Source: Siphonodentalium dalli
Lineage: Eukaryota > Mollusca > Scaphopoda > Gadilida > Siphonodentaliidae
Length of the DNA: 64,000 nucleotides
Assembly (NCBI GenBank): GCA_032622095.1
Contig: CP136069.1
Location: 165,470,394 to 165,534,393, forward strand
Reading direction: 5' to 3'
Shown: in pieces, positions 45,196 to 57,305 of the stretch
How positions within the stretch are numbered: the first letter of the stretch is position 1
How the letters are laid out: every line of letters starts with the position of its first letter
Program-made: the position numbers and the translations under genes
The notes under the pieces: model-generated
The model's input: the letters and a program-made list of their open reading frames with translations, nothing else
Told to the model about the DNA's origin: nothing
Database searches by the model: none

Positions 45196-45430
45196 CATTG
45201 CTCTTTCTGTTCTGAATATTTATCAGCGTAAATGAAATCCCTGTATGACTTCGTGTCTTCTTTCGATGACGTAGCTTATGTATGTGCAATTTTTTGGATT
45301 TATGCCTCGCGATCTTGTGTAAAACATGGAACGCAGACATTGCTCTTCCTGCTCTGAATATTTATCAGCGTAAATGAATTCCTTGTATGGGTTCGTGTCT
45401 GCTTTAGATGACGTATCCTATGTGTGTGGC
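45196..45430. repeat. Direct duplication, unit about 144 bp
   Basis: CATTGCTCTT(T/C)CTG(T/C)TCTGAATATTTATCAGCGTAAATGAA, then TTCGTGTCT...GATGACGTA, occurs at 45196 and again at 45340. The linking text GCGATCTTGTGTAAA also occurs at about 43751. Confidence 0.65.
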
Positions 45431-46399
45431 TTGTTGATGTCTCGTGTGTGGTTCTTTCGTGTAATAATCATGGTGAAAACATACCCTGTACAAACTAGAG
45501 TGCAGGAGTTTAGAGAAAAGGAGCAAGGCTTGCTCTTATCCTCATTTGTGTAGAAACATAGAATACGTAGTTTTTCTGAATACCAAAAAGTATAAACTAC
45601 ACAGGAAAGCGAAAGAAACAGGAAGTTGGGGAATATAAAAACCATCAACAAATATGCAGACGAGAGATGAGGAAAGCAGAACAAGAGAACATAAATACCA
45701 CAATAAAGAAGGGAAAGGAAAAGAAGATATTTTGTTAGCGATATAAAGGCAGATAACAAGACAGAACGGGTATTGCTTAATACACAATTTCAGTCAGTAT
45801 ATTCACCAGAGACGCTAACGAAGACTTACCATCTCTCACAGAACACTGTTATTATCAAAGCACTTGACATTGCATAAGAAGGCATAAAGAAACTACTGGA
45901 ATATATTAAACTATCAAAGGCATCAGGACCAGACAATATATTCCCAACAAAGTGCTCAAACAGTGGCCCGTGAACTGCCTCAACCACTCACCACCATATT
46001 CACTAAATCCATAGAGACAGACACCCTTCCGTACAAAGATTAGCTCAATGCAAATACAACACCAGTATACAAGAGAGAAGACACAGACCAACCAAGTATA
46101 ATTATATAATAGACCAATCTCACTCACTTCAAACTGCTACAAAATACTGGAGCATGTCCTGCGCAGAAAATTCAGTGACCACCTAGAACTCTGCAATTTA
46201 CTAACTGATAGAAACCACGGCTTCAGATATGGCCACTCATGCACAACACAGCTAGTAAATACCACACAAGATCGGATTTCATCTTTCGACACATAAAAAC
46301 AAACTGATATGGCAATACTCGATTTCTCCAAAGCCTTCGATACGGTTCCACACCACAGCTTATTGTATAGACTATAGACGTGTGGCATCGCCGGCGGGT

Positions 46400-47158
<759 letters not shown>

Positions 47159-47414
47159 ATGTTTGACAAGCTTCCTAACAAAAAGACGTATGAGTGTAGT
47201 GCTGGAAGGAGATCCATCCGAAAACGTTGGAGTGGAATTGGGAGTACCACAAGGTACTAGCCTACTAGGACCTCTAATTTTCCTATGCCACATTAACGAC
47301 CTCCGAAAACGGTTAAATCATGCAGAAGTCAGACTCTTTGCTGATGACTGCATACTCTACCGACAGATAAAGAACCACCAAGATAACATCCAACAACAAC
47401 ACGATGTACCATTA

Positions 47415-47814
47415 TTAACCCTTTACCCAACAGAAGGGCCCTGTGCCAATGCATTCTCTTATATATGCGAGTCGACCATATGTCGCCTCGCATATATAAG
47501 AGAATGCATTGGCTTAACACATTAAAAATTATAAAATTGTTAAAGAATGTAAGAAAAAAATGGTAAAAAGTGTTAAAAAAAGTTTTTTTTAGGCCAATGC
47601 ATTCTCTTATATATGCGAGGCGACCTATGGTCGACTCGCATATATAAGAGAATGCATTGGCACAGGGCATAACTGTAACTATCACAATGTGGTCAAGGAG
47701 CCGATTCCAATGATATCCATATTTGTATGGTTCTATTGAGACAGACCGAAGATATTTTAGGCTGTTGAAGCTTTATTTGGCCGGTTTTGGCAGGTTTGTT
47801 GGGTAAAGGGTTAA
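47415..47814. mobile_element. TTAA-flanked MITE carrying the CCAATGCATT foldback
   Basis: The element 47419-47810 has ends CCCTTTACCCAACAGAAGG and the inverse of CCCTTTACCCAACAAACCTG, with TTAA at both sides. 47439-47667 (CCCTGTGCC...GGCACAGGG) is the double-palindrome unit also seen at 37808-38175, in opposite internal orientation. It interrupts the LINE shortly after its FADD box. Confidence 0.85.
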
Positions 47815-47867
47815 AAGATTGGCCGAAAACCTGTGAGAAGGACAAAATATCGTTCATTTACCAACTT

Positions 47868-48218
47868 TGCCAACAATTATAATAATAATAATAATAATAA
47901 TAGAGAACATTTATATAGCGCTTTTCCCAAAAGGCACAAAGCGCTCGGCCATAACACAAGTTCACGCACAAATATGCAATATACAAGTGGGTCACGTAAT
48001 AAACATATGCAGAACTAAGAGGCATCACTCTCAGGGACGACGTTTCTATAGTAGAATTCTAAAAGTTCCGATTTAAGTAATGTTTTAAAAGTGTCCATTG
48101 TATCGGCTTTCTTTGTGTCGGCCTGTAGCCGATGATATTCAAATGATCGTCTTCCGTAGTTTTCCGAGTCACGTCTAGGAACAGCCATCAGATTTAGATC
48201 TTCTGATCGCAATTCAGA
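47868..48218 (-). mobile_element. L2-like LINE 3' tail
   Basis: Plus strand shows (AAT)n, then ACATTTATATAGCGCTTTTC and CACAAAGCGCTCGG, which is the inverted L2-type 3' end. On the minus strand a short frame reads YGRRSFEYHRLQ ... TMDTFKTLLKSEL, the end of an L2-like ORF. Confidence 0.72.
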
Positions 48219-48328
48219 CAGACAGACAGATTCCTTGGCCTAATCATAACAGATTATCTAAAATTGACAACGCATAAATAAAAAATCAACATAAGTGCCA
48301 ACAGCCTTCCTGCGAAGAAATCTACGGA

Positions 48329-48818
48329 GATCAGCAGGCCTTGAAATTTGAGGACGGCTATTTGACAGCCCTCCTACAGCCCTCGCAAAATTTACTCCAG
48401 GAGGGCTATTTTCAGCCCCCCTAAAGCTGGTAAAAAAACTCGCCAACATGAAATTCACTTTGTGAAACTGTAACCTGTTAGGACATATAACTAAAACTTT
48501 ATGCTAATCTCGGACATCTTCTGGTATGTTCTCAGCAACAAAGAACCAGGCTGTGTTCAATGCCACTAGAAATATCCACTGCACAGGTTAAACATGACTT
48601 CAAGAGAAGAGAGGAAGTCTAGGTGGGCTATTAGCCCTTCTAAAGCAACACAAGAGGGCTATTTTCAGCCCTCCTGCAATTAACTGCCAGGCCTGAGTAT
48701 TATTAACAGGTAAAATATCAAACCTGTAAAAGTTTAGGAGGGCTATAGCCCGCCTAGGCAAATCTAGGAGGCTATTAATAGCCCTCCTGGATTTTCTAGA
48801 CTGCCAGCCCTGGATCAG
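48329..48818. mobile_element. MITE with repeated GGAGGGCTATT hairpins; 6-bp duplication GATCAG
   Basis: The element 48335-48812 starts CAGGCCTTGAAATTTGAGGA and ends with the inverse of CAGGGCTGGCAGTCTAGAAA. GATCAG lies on both sides. Four internal hairpins of type GAGGGCTATTTTCAGCCCTC. Inserted in the LINE remnant, whose frame resumes after it. Confidence 0.78.
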
Positions 48819-49180
48819 ACACCAAGTCCAGGGAAACAGCATAAGAGAAATGGTTAGATCATCACTAGAATATGGAACAGAGAAATGGTTAGCTCATCAA
48901 TAGAATATGGAACAGAGAAATGGTTTGATCATCAATAGAATATGAAACGTAGAAATGGGATCCCACTGCCGTATCAGAAATTGATCATCTGGAAAAAGTG
49001 CAAAGAAAGGCGGCTGGATTACTCGAATCCCGGCGAAAACAAGAGAGTGTAGAATTCTTCAACAAGGTGCATGTTGAGGAGAATGTCACGGCCATACTCA
49101 CACATGTGTTACTAAAGGATAAAACAGGACGGAAATTATGGCTACGAGATATCCAGACCACACAAGTGTGAACACAATAT

Positions 49181-49566
49181 CGAGCCAACAGTGCACCAAC
49201 TCAAGGCACTCCTCGAGCCAATCAGGACCAATACTGAGCAATGCCAAAACTCATTCTTCAAACTACAGAAACTGAAACTAAATGAACGTTCAGACAACCA
49301 CGATTCAATCGTAAGTGGAGGAATCGGGCCGACAAAATCGTGGATGGTCTGTTCACACGATTACGATGTCGTCGCGTATGAGGATATCGTAAGCCATGTT
49401 TAACCACATGACTGACTACCTGACTACCCTAGGCTCTTTCCATCTACGATTTTTACGTACACACGATTGCGATTCCGCAGCAAGTGGAGGTAACCAAGGA
49501 CACACCACGAGTTAGATGAAATCAAACAGTTGCGCCGTCCCGAATAAATATGGCTGCTAAACTAAA
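49181..49566. other. Gene-free stretch
   Basis: Possible further LINE remnant up to about 49300. It contains several CACGATT / AATCGTG inverted motifs (49298-49470). No gene. Confidence 0.4.
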
Positions 49567-50736
49567 GTTTCATGTAATAACACATGCTATACTCACGGTA
49601 TGGAGGTTTCATGTAATAACACATGCTATACTCACGGTATGGAGGTTTCATGTAATAACACATGCTATACTCACGGTAGGGAGGTTTCATGTAATAACAC
49701 ATGCTATACTCACGGTATGGAGGTTTCATGTAATAACACATGCTATACTCACGGTATGGAGGTTTCATGTAATAACACATGCTATACTCACGGTATGGAG
49801 GTTTCATGTAATAACACATGCTATACTCACGGTATGGAGGTTTCATGTAATAACACATGCTATACTCACGGTATGGAGGTTTCATGTAATAACACATGCT
49901 ATACTCACGGTATGGAGGTTTCATGTAATAACACATGCTATACTCACGGTATGGAGGTTTCATGTAATAACACATGCTATACTCACGGTAGGGAGGTTTC
50001 ATGTAATAACACATGCTATACTCACGGTAGGGAGGTTTCATGTAATAACACATGCTATACTCACGGTATGGAGGTTTCATGTAATAACACATGCTATACT
50101 CACGGTATGGAGGTTTCATGTAATAACACATGCTATACTCACGGTATGGAGGTTTCATGTAATAACACATGCTATACTCACGGTATGGAGGTTTCATGTA
50201 ATAACACATGCTATACTCACGGTAGGGAGGTTTCATGTAATAACACATGCTATACTCACGGTATGGAGGTTTCATGTAATAACACATGCTATACTCAAGG
50301 TAGGGAGGTTTCATGTAATAACACATGCTATACTCACGGTAGGGAGGTTTCATGTAATAACACATGCTATACTCACGGTATGGAGGTTTCATGTAATAAC
50401 ACATGCTATACTCACGGTATGGAGGTTTCATGTAATAACACGTGCTATACTCACGGTATGGAGGTTTCATGTAATAACACATGCTATACTCACGGTATGG
50501 AGGTTTCATGTAATAACACATGCTATACTCACGGTAGGGAGGTTTCATGTAATAACACATGCTATACTCACGGTATGGAGGTTTCATGTAATAACACATG
50601 CTATACTCACGGTATGGAGGTTTCATGTAATAACACATGCTATACTCACGGTATGGAGGTTTCATGTAATAACACATGCTATACTCACGGTATGGAGGTT
50701 TCATGTAATAACACATGCTATACTCACGGTATGGAG
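49567..50736. repeat. 39-bp minisatellite, 30 copies
   Basis: The unit GTTTCATGTAATAACACATG + CTATACTCACGGTATGGAG repeats exactly 30 times (1170 bases). The main variant is T/G in GGTA(T/G)GGAG; rare changes at single copies. Because 39 is a multiple of three, two plus frames and one minus frame stay open for about 400 codons; these are not taken as genes. Confidence 0.97.
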
Positions 50737-50811
50737 GTTTCGAGGTTGGTGAGTACAGCATTCAAAATGTGCAAATGCACAAAATCATAATATACGAGGA
50801 ACTGACACAAA

Positions 50812-51085
50812 ACATAGCAGTTTGACTGTTACGAGCATATGCTGTTTTATTTTTGAAACAAGTTGATACCTTATATGTTCGGAAATAATTAGTGGTGTTT
50901 TATAACATGCTGACCAAAGTTGCCAGTCGGAGGTGCGTGGAATACACCAGTCCATACATCTTGGAAAATCCTGACAACTTTGGTCAGAATGTTAGAGCAA
51001 ACAAATGTGAATTTGGACATAAATGAGGTATCAGCTTATTTGAAAAATAGTATAGCATCTGCTCGTAGGTGTCAAACTACTATGT
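50812..51085. mobile_element. Foldback element next to the minisatellite
   Basis: The left arm ACATAGCAGTTTGACTGTTA ... CTGACCAAAGTTGCCAG (50812-50925) is the imperfect complement of 50972-51085 (CTGACAACTTTGGTCAG ... GTCAAACTACTATGT). Non-coding; target duplication unclear. Confidence 0.72.
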
Positions 51086-53227
51086 AATATGTCATATCTT
51101 AGTTTACTACCTTTTATCCTCGATTCTGGTCGCGTCTTAAATCGCGTCGGCCATTTTGAATGCGTGATACTCATCAACTCGAAACCACGTGATTTCCCAC
51201 TGATACTCTATTGATTATCACATTCAGTTATAAGAGTGTACAATGGAATGGTCTATTATTCATTTGGAGGGATGTCCAGACGAGCAGACGACAGTCAAAA
51301 GAAAAGATAATAAAAGTGCATACAGAATGATTCATATATGGAAAATGTTTAGATAATATATTCTGAAAACGAATTATGCCATTAGCCTATATAAAGTCCT
51401 TTGGTGAACTTATTATCTGAACATGTCCTAAGGTAACTACTCGTCATTGAGAATTTAGTATTGCAAGGGTTAATTATAGTTGTACTTCGATTGATGTAAA
51501 TTGTTGTTATGTCTGCGAATGCATGAGGTCAACTGTCTGTAATAGCAAACACATTTGGAGAAAAAAATACACGTAATGTATAGATAGGCTACATACAACC
51601 CTGAAATTTAGCCCGCTAACAAAACTTTTCATTCCATATCAGATTTGGATGTACATATTCCGTTGCTTGTATATTTAGTATAGCCGATCGACTGCCAAAC
51701 CTACTGCAACGATTGATGTCAAAACTGGGATTTGTCGGGAGTCCATAATAAAAAGCCTTCTCATATATGATCTTTTGTGATCGTTTTCGACTTATTTATT
51801 TACGGATGATTTTGTTGATTTTTGCGATTCATGTGACATGTTTTGTCAATTTGTTTTGCCTGCTAAGCGGCAAATTGGCTCAGGAAATTCTGAATTATTT
51901 CGTATCAAATTGGACCGTTGTTCTTAAAAACGCCCCGTCTGAGTGGACCACTTGTAATAAAGTAAACATTCTGACACGTCCCAAGTGATTCTGTTCTACT
52001 CATCAGATTAAAATTATGAAACGCGCATGCTGATATGTCAATTGCGATAATGGCCCCATGGCATGCGACTTGTCGTGCGTGAAATAGGAATCGCGTGAAT
52101 GACCTCTTGACACTGGGGTGACCGTGCATCTTTTCCATTTCTCACTGTTGATCATTGGTCGTGCCCATTGATTTTACAATTCGTGACCGGTTCCAAGATG
52201 ATGGACAGAATTGTCTTGTATTTAGATCAGTTGAAGCATATAGGATTATAGTGTGTAACAGCAGGTTCCATGATTACTTTCAGCGACGTAGCGGCACCAC
52301 ATTTTTGGCATTGGGGGGTGGGGGGGCGATGTGTGTCATGCCCCGATTTTGAAAAACATTTCAACAGTTAGCAATTTCATGCCTGCCATAACGTCAGTTG
52401 GAAATGTGGAAATGGTAGCCCAGTTATTAGAGAGTCGGACTTGTAATGGTGTTAACGCACCGGCATGAGTTCGCGCCAGCCAGTGGACTATCGTCTCCAC
52501 AACAGTGGCTTGGTCTGATTAAGCGGTTTATGTGCTGTAGAGCCACACGCTATTTAAAATTTCGCGCCAAATTGTTACCCTTGGGTTAGGTTCACTTGCA
52601 CCGTGTAAGCTCCGTCGTACCTAGGGACATGGTTCTTGGGTAAGCGTAAGTCACCCAGTGAAGCGCTTGTAAAATGGCAGCAGGCACAAGACTGGCTTCG
52701 TCGGCATTATGAGGTAACAATGTGAAGCGGATAGGGTCCGCTGGTACTGGAGATAAGGGCTATATAAACACCATTATTATGACTTTATTATTATGTCAGA
52801 CCTATCAGTATTTATTAAGACGAATATTTTCCCACTTTCGAATTTTAAAAACTGAAATGACCATCGGTTGGAAATCGGTTGCCCAGTAGTAGTAATAAGC
52901 GGGTCAGTCGTTAGAACTGTTATGACCGAAACAGCAGTATTTAGAAATTTCAGCCCGCAAATATGTTCAGGTTCTTATTATTCCACATCATTGCATGGTG
53001 GTAAATATTCGTTTGTTGAACTTATTATCTGAGCATTTCCTATAAGAGAAAAACGCGCCAATGAGTATTTAAAGTATATATAGAAAGTATAGAAAGTGTT
53101 AACTAAACTCCTGTCCTGGCTGGAATTCATCATTGAGTTGATTCCCAATGAGTATCCATTTACCACTTAGTTGGGTGAGCCAGTCAGTAATGTTGAAGGG
53201 GTTACTCTCACTGAAGGGTTTCATCGT
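51086..53227. other. Mostly unannotated stretch with repeat fragments
   Basis: Half of a GTTGAACTTATTATC MITE lies at about 51405-51472 (ends GCAAGGG|TTAA). An L2-like 3' tail (GTGAAGCGCTTGTAAAATGG ... GGGCTATATAAACACC + ATTATTATGAC) lies at about 52658-52800. Another MITE fragment lies at 53010-53060. Poly(G) at about 52314-52325. No gene recognised; the 73-codon frame at 51767 has one hydrophobic segment only. Confidence 0.5.
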
Positions 53228-53940
53228 CACAAGGCGTCGATCACATTCGTTGCCAGCTTTTCAAAAATGTCACAATTGTAGCGGGTTTCGCCGACGATCA
53301 CATTCATAGCTAGCGGTTCATCTGTTCTCGGATAGAACGAGACAAGTTATTAGCATTTCGAGCAGATGAAATATGTGCGCGATTCGCCAAAGTGCAGGAG
53401 TCACTTTCAATTTCGGTGAATGTGTCTTTCGATAGGCCTTAATGGTTAATGTGTGCACATCATAACATGGATGCTGGGTGCCATTTTGTCGCAAATGTAT
53501 ACAGACCGTATATCATGTGATCAAACAGCGAGATTTGAAAAACTAGCTACGAATGTGATCATCGGCGAAAAGCAGGCTACATTAGTGACATTTTTGAGCA
53601 GCTAGCTACGAATGTGATCGCCGGCGAAATGCCGTCTACATTACAGACATTTTTGAGCAGCTAGCTACGAATGTGACCGCCGGCGAAATGCCGGCTACAT
53701 ATCATTAGTGACATTTTTGCGCAACTGGTTACGAATGTGATTGTCGGCGAAAAGCTGGCTATATTAGTGACATTTTATAGCAGCGAACTACGAATGTAAT
53801 CGTCGGCGAAAAGCTGGCTACATTAGTAACATGTTTGAGCAGCTGGTTTCGAATGTGATCGTCGGCGAAAAGCTGACTACATTAGTGACATTTGTGAGCA
53901 GCTAGCTACGAATTTGATCGTCGGCGAAAAGCCGGTGATT
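53228..53940. repeat. 59-bp tandem repeat array with an inverted copy upstream
   Basis: About seven units from about 53540 share CTAGCTACGAATGTGATC, (A/G)TCGGCGAAAAGC, GGCTACATTAGTGACATTTT and GAGCAG. An opposite-strand unit at 53228-53320 reads GTCGATCACATTCGTTGCCA and TTCGCCGACGATCACATTCA. No conserved frame. Confidence 0.85.
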
Positions 53941-55144
53941 ACTCTCTCACCCAAATCTGTTGACGGCCTCCGGTTAAAGTGAGAATTGGCATACCTGTTG
54001 GCTTCCAAAAGTGTCGTCTAGTAGAACTTTTATGTTTTATATTCTACATTTGACTTTGAAAAATCAACTGTATTCAACAATAATATGTGGTGTTTATCTA
54101 TGTCAATATGTGTCTTGTCGTATATATATATATACATTTTCCATCAACGTACCGATCCAAACTTATCACGGATTTCCCTGGCGCAGTCGGCAATTTTTTA
54201 CGTGAGCTATAAACCCTGTATGTATGCAGTCTTTCGCACATTTGCCGATGGCTCTGTACCAATACCACACGTTCACGTATTGAAACCCTGTGTGCAAAAG
54301 CACCACGCTTTGAAACCCTGTTTACCCCAACATTCTCGATCGGTCGATCGACGGGACAGTGGCAATTAGGGCCCTCCTGTGTTAACCCGTTCATCGACCG
54401 TCAGTTTTCTGTCCGAATTGGTTGGTGATGGAGTTAATGACCAGCCAAGTCTGCCACGTACTGAGCGGTGTTCAATCGGCCCATTTTTTTGGGATGGATT
54501 ATACAATCCAATGCGGGCCGATTTCATGTGATTTTGGACTAACAAGTCGCTCAAGTGGAACTCTCCAATGGACCGCGGCTTTGCAGATAAAACGGGAGTC
54601 CACCGATTGGTGAAAGCCAGAAGACGACGATCAAGTCGGGGGAGTAAAAGACGAAGACCCCATCAAGCCGCCACAGGGACGCCGACAACAGTGACAAGTG
54701 GAGACAGTGGAGAACTGAGAGACGCCTAGTCCCACCCCTACTTGCCATCTGGGCTAGAAGACCAGCCGGTTGTCGACGATGTCACCATTACCATTAAGCA
54801 GGGACGCCGATGCCACCCGGATGTCCATGTCGTCGACTTAGCATCCAGCGGAAGCAGATACACCAGTGTTACTCTGGACTTCCCTGGAGGTGGAGATGGA
54901 CACATTACCACCTAAGACACTGGAATACCATCACAGCCCGGTATATTCCATCACCACAAACATCACCAACAACACCAGAAGCGGCTCCACCCACTCCATC
55001 TCAGCGGCGGAGCTGGCAGATATTGTGGCCAGAACTGCGGCATTGGCCCATAACTCTAAGGACATAATAGCTGGAAGAAAGCCACCTGGTGACAACACTC
55101 AGTTCGAAGCCGCCACCACCAACAAAAACTATACCACATAACCA
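53941..55144. other. Stretch without a recognised gene
   Basis: 54620-55140 is GC-richer than its surroundings and has several 60-90 codon frames (for example an arginine-rich KARRRRSSRGSKRRRP segment at about 54613), but no frame runs through it and no domain is recognised. It could be degraded coding DNA or part of the unit before the Pro/Thr repeat. Confidence 0.3.
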
Positions 55145-55930
55145 ATGACAACTACACCACCACCACCAACAGCTACATCACCACAACCAACAACAACAAG
55201 CACACCACCACAACCAACAACAACTACAACACCACAACCAACAACAACTACAACACCACAACCAACAACAACTACAACACCACAACCAACAACAACTACA
55301 CCACCACAACCAACAACAACTACAACACCACAACCAACAACTACATCACCACAACCAACAACAACTACACCACCACAACCAACAACAACTACACCACCAC
55401 AACCAACAACAACTACAACACCACAACCAACAACTACATCACCACAACACCAGAACCAACAACTACACCACCACAACCAACAACAACAAGCACACCACCA
55501 CAACCAACAACAACCACAACACCACAACCAACAACAACTACACCACCACAACCAACAACAACTACACCACCACAACCAACAACTACATCACCACAACACC
55601 AGCACCAACAACAACTACACCACCAGAACCAACAACTACATCACCACAACACCAGCACCAACAACAACTACACCACCACAACCAACAACAACTTCACCAC
55701 CACAGCCAACAACAACTACAACGCCACAACCAACAACAATTACAACACCACAACCAACAACAACTACACCACCACAACCAACAACAACTAAACCACAACA
55801 ACCAATAACTACTAGACCACCACAACCAACTACTACACCACCACAACCAACGACAACTACATCACCACAACCAACAACAACTACACCAAAAGATGGAAGA
55901 AAGAAAATGAAAGCAAAAAAGAAGAAATAG
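55145..55930 (+). repeat. 21-bp CCACAACCAACAACAACTACA minisatellite with a 261-codon open frame
   Basis: Units of 18-21 bases encode PQPTTTT at the start. Around 55445 small length changes shift the reading frame to HHNQQQ, then NNNYTT, then back to PQPTTTT near 55650. The frame ends KDGRKKMKAKKKK-stop. It could be read as a mucin-like tract, but it lacks a signal peptide and all three frames are open, so coding is unproven. Confidence 0.75.
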
Positions 55931-56789
55931 CAATTACATTTTTTGTTGTGAATACATGTTTGTTAAAATGTATAACCATTTACAAACCCTATATAAATTT
56001 CCTAAGTGTGTTGTAAGGGCGGGGGAGACCTCTTCCAAAGCTTCCCGGGTCCATTCCCAAACCCTAATGAAGAGCCATGTGTATCCATTCTAACACCATT
56101 TGGTAATTGTACATGACACCTTCGATTCAGCAATCAACTGGTTAAACTGAAGGTAATGACCTGGGCCCCAGATATCGCGCAAATGGTGTCCGGTCCATTT
56201 ACGTATGTGATATATGACTGGCATATACTCGTCACAATGAACAAGAAAATACATTGTGAACACGCTCGATTTGACGATAGCCGCTAATCCACGAGGAACT
56301 AACTCCGACGAGCAGCCCGAAACCATTCCATCATGATACCATGAAAGGTATTACTTTTGCGAGATGTAGGCTATAAACTACAATGTCCGTCCCAGATGGT
56401 CCAATAATGCGATAATTCGTGGTTATTCAGACGGCGCTATCGACCATCGTGTGAGTATTAATGGCCGATATATGTGACTCTGGTGACCCGCGTGACGATT
56501 CCCAAATTAACCCAATAATACGCACGTTTACCGATGTACTAACCACAGGAGTTCTTTTCCCCAAAGCGCTTCCCATGTTGATCGCCGAATATGACATTAT
56601 TAACGCCCTCGGGAGTATACTGTCCCAGAGATTCTAGATAGCTATGGTTCGCTGGGCGTTTTATTTATAGATAATGGGTTTTTTCCGGTTGTGACAATTC
56701 GCAGTAGGGCCCTATTTGCGGAGGTCTATTTGCGGAGGTCCCCGCATTCGCGGAGGTCCCCTAAAATGGTCGAAATATGTTGATTTTAA
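55931..56789. other. Gene-free stretch
   Basis: No gene. Contains a triple TTCGCGGAGGTCC / TTGCGGAGGTCC repeat at about 56714-56760. Confidence 0.4.
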
Positions 56790-57305
56790 TGAGAGAACGG
56801 GTGCGTATATGTCAATTGATACGTACTTTAAACAAATAACGACACGTGAAGAAATGTTTTCCTATGGCCTTGTTAACAATGGGCATCTGTAGCTTTTTAT
56901 TATGTCCTCTTGATCTTCCTGATGAATGTCTTTCTAATAGGTCACAGGCATTGATATTGTAATGCCCATTCAACAGTTTATATACCTCGATTAGATCTCC
57001 TCTAAATATTCGATATTTTAAAGACATCAGATTGAATCTTATCGTTCGGTCTCGGTAGCATAGAGTTTTGATTTGACGAACTAGTTTCGTTGCTTTTCTT
57101 TGTATTTCTCTAACACAATCCTTTGATATTTGTGATGTGGGCTCCATGCAGAGTTACAGTATTCGGTGATAGGTATGACCATGCTTATATAGAGCGATTA
57201 GAAAGTGTCGATGTCCAAGTTCGTGAAAGTTCTGTTGACTATGCCGATGATTCGAGAAGCTTTATTGTTTTAGGATATTGTAGGAAGGCTAATCTGACCG
57301 TGTCA
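56790..57305 (-). mobile_element. CR1/jockey-like LINE fragment (post-RT region)
   Basis: Minus strand reads KASRIIGIVNRTFTNLDIDTF, a stop, then SLYISMVIPITEYCNSAWSP. After a frame slip at about 57138 it continues VREIQRKATKLVRQIKTL, FNLMSLKYRIFRGDLIEVYK and LLNG, then RSRGHNKKL. LEYCNSxWSP...IQRKATKLV...SLxYRRxRGDLIEVYKxLNG...RGHxKKL is the standard region after the reverse transcriptase. Only this 3' part is present. Confidence 0.85.

Noticed and set aside
47867-47945. AGCGC hairpin after (AAT)n as a tRNA or small RNA gene
   Set aside because: It matches the L2-type LINE 3' end, as at 23.4, 46.5 and 52.7 kb; no cloverleaf or A/B boxes were found.
49567-50736. CRISPR-like appearance of regularly spaced repeats
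   Set aside because: No unique spacers: units are contiguous, and the genome is eukaryotic. The same applies to the 18-bp and 59-bp arrays.
49550-50790. Three 396-400 codon open frames (two plus, one minus)
   Set aside because: They are produced by the 39-bp tandem repeat, whose length is a multiple of three and which lacks stops; no unique coding sequence surrounds them.
55129-55575. Minus-strand Cys/Trp/Val-rich frame (148 codons)
   Set aside because: Reverse reading of the 21-bp ACAACC repeat.
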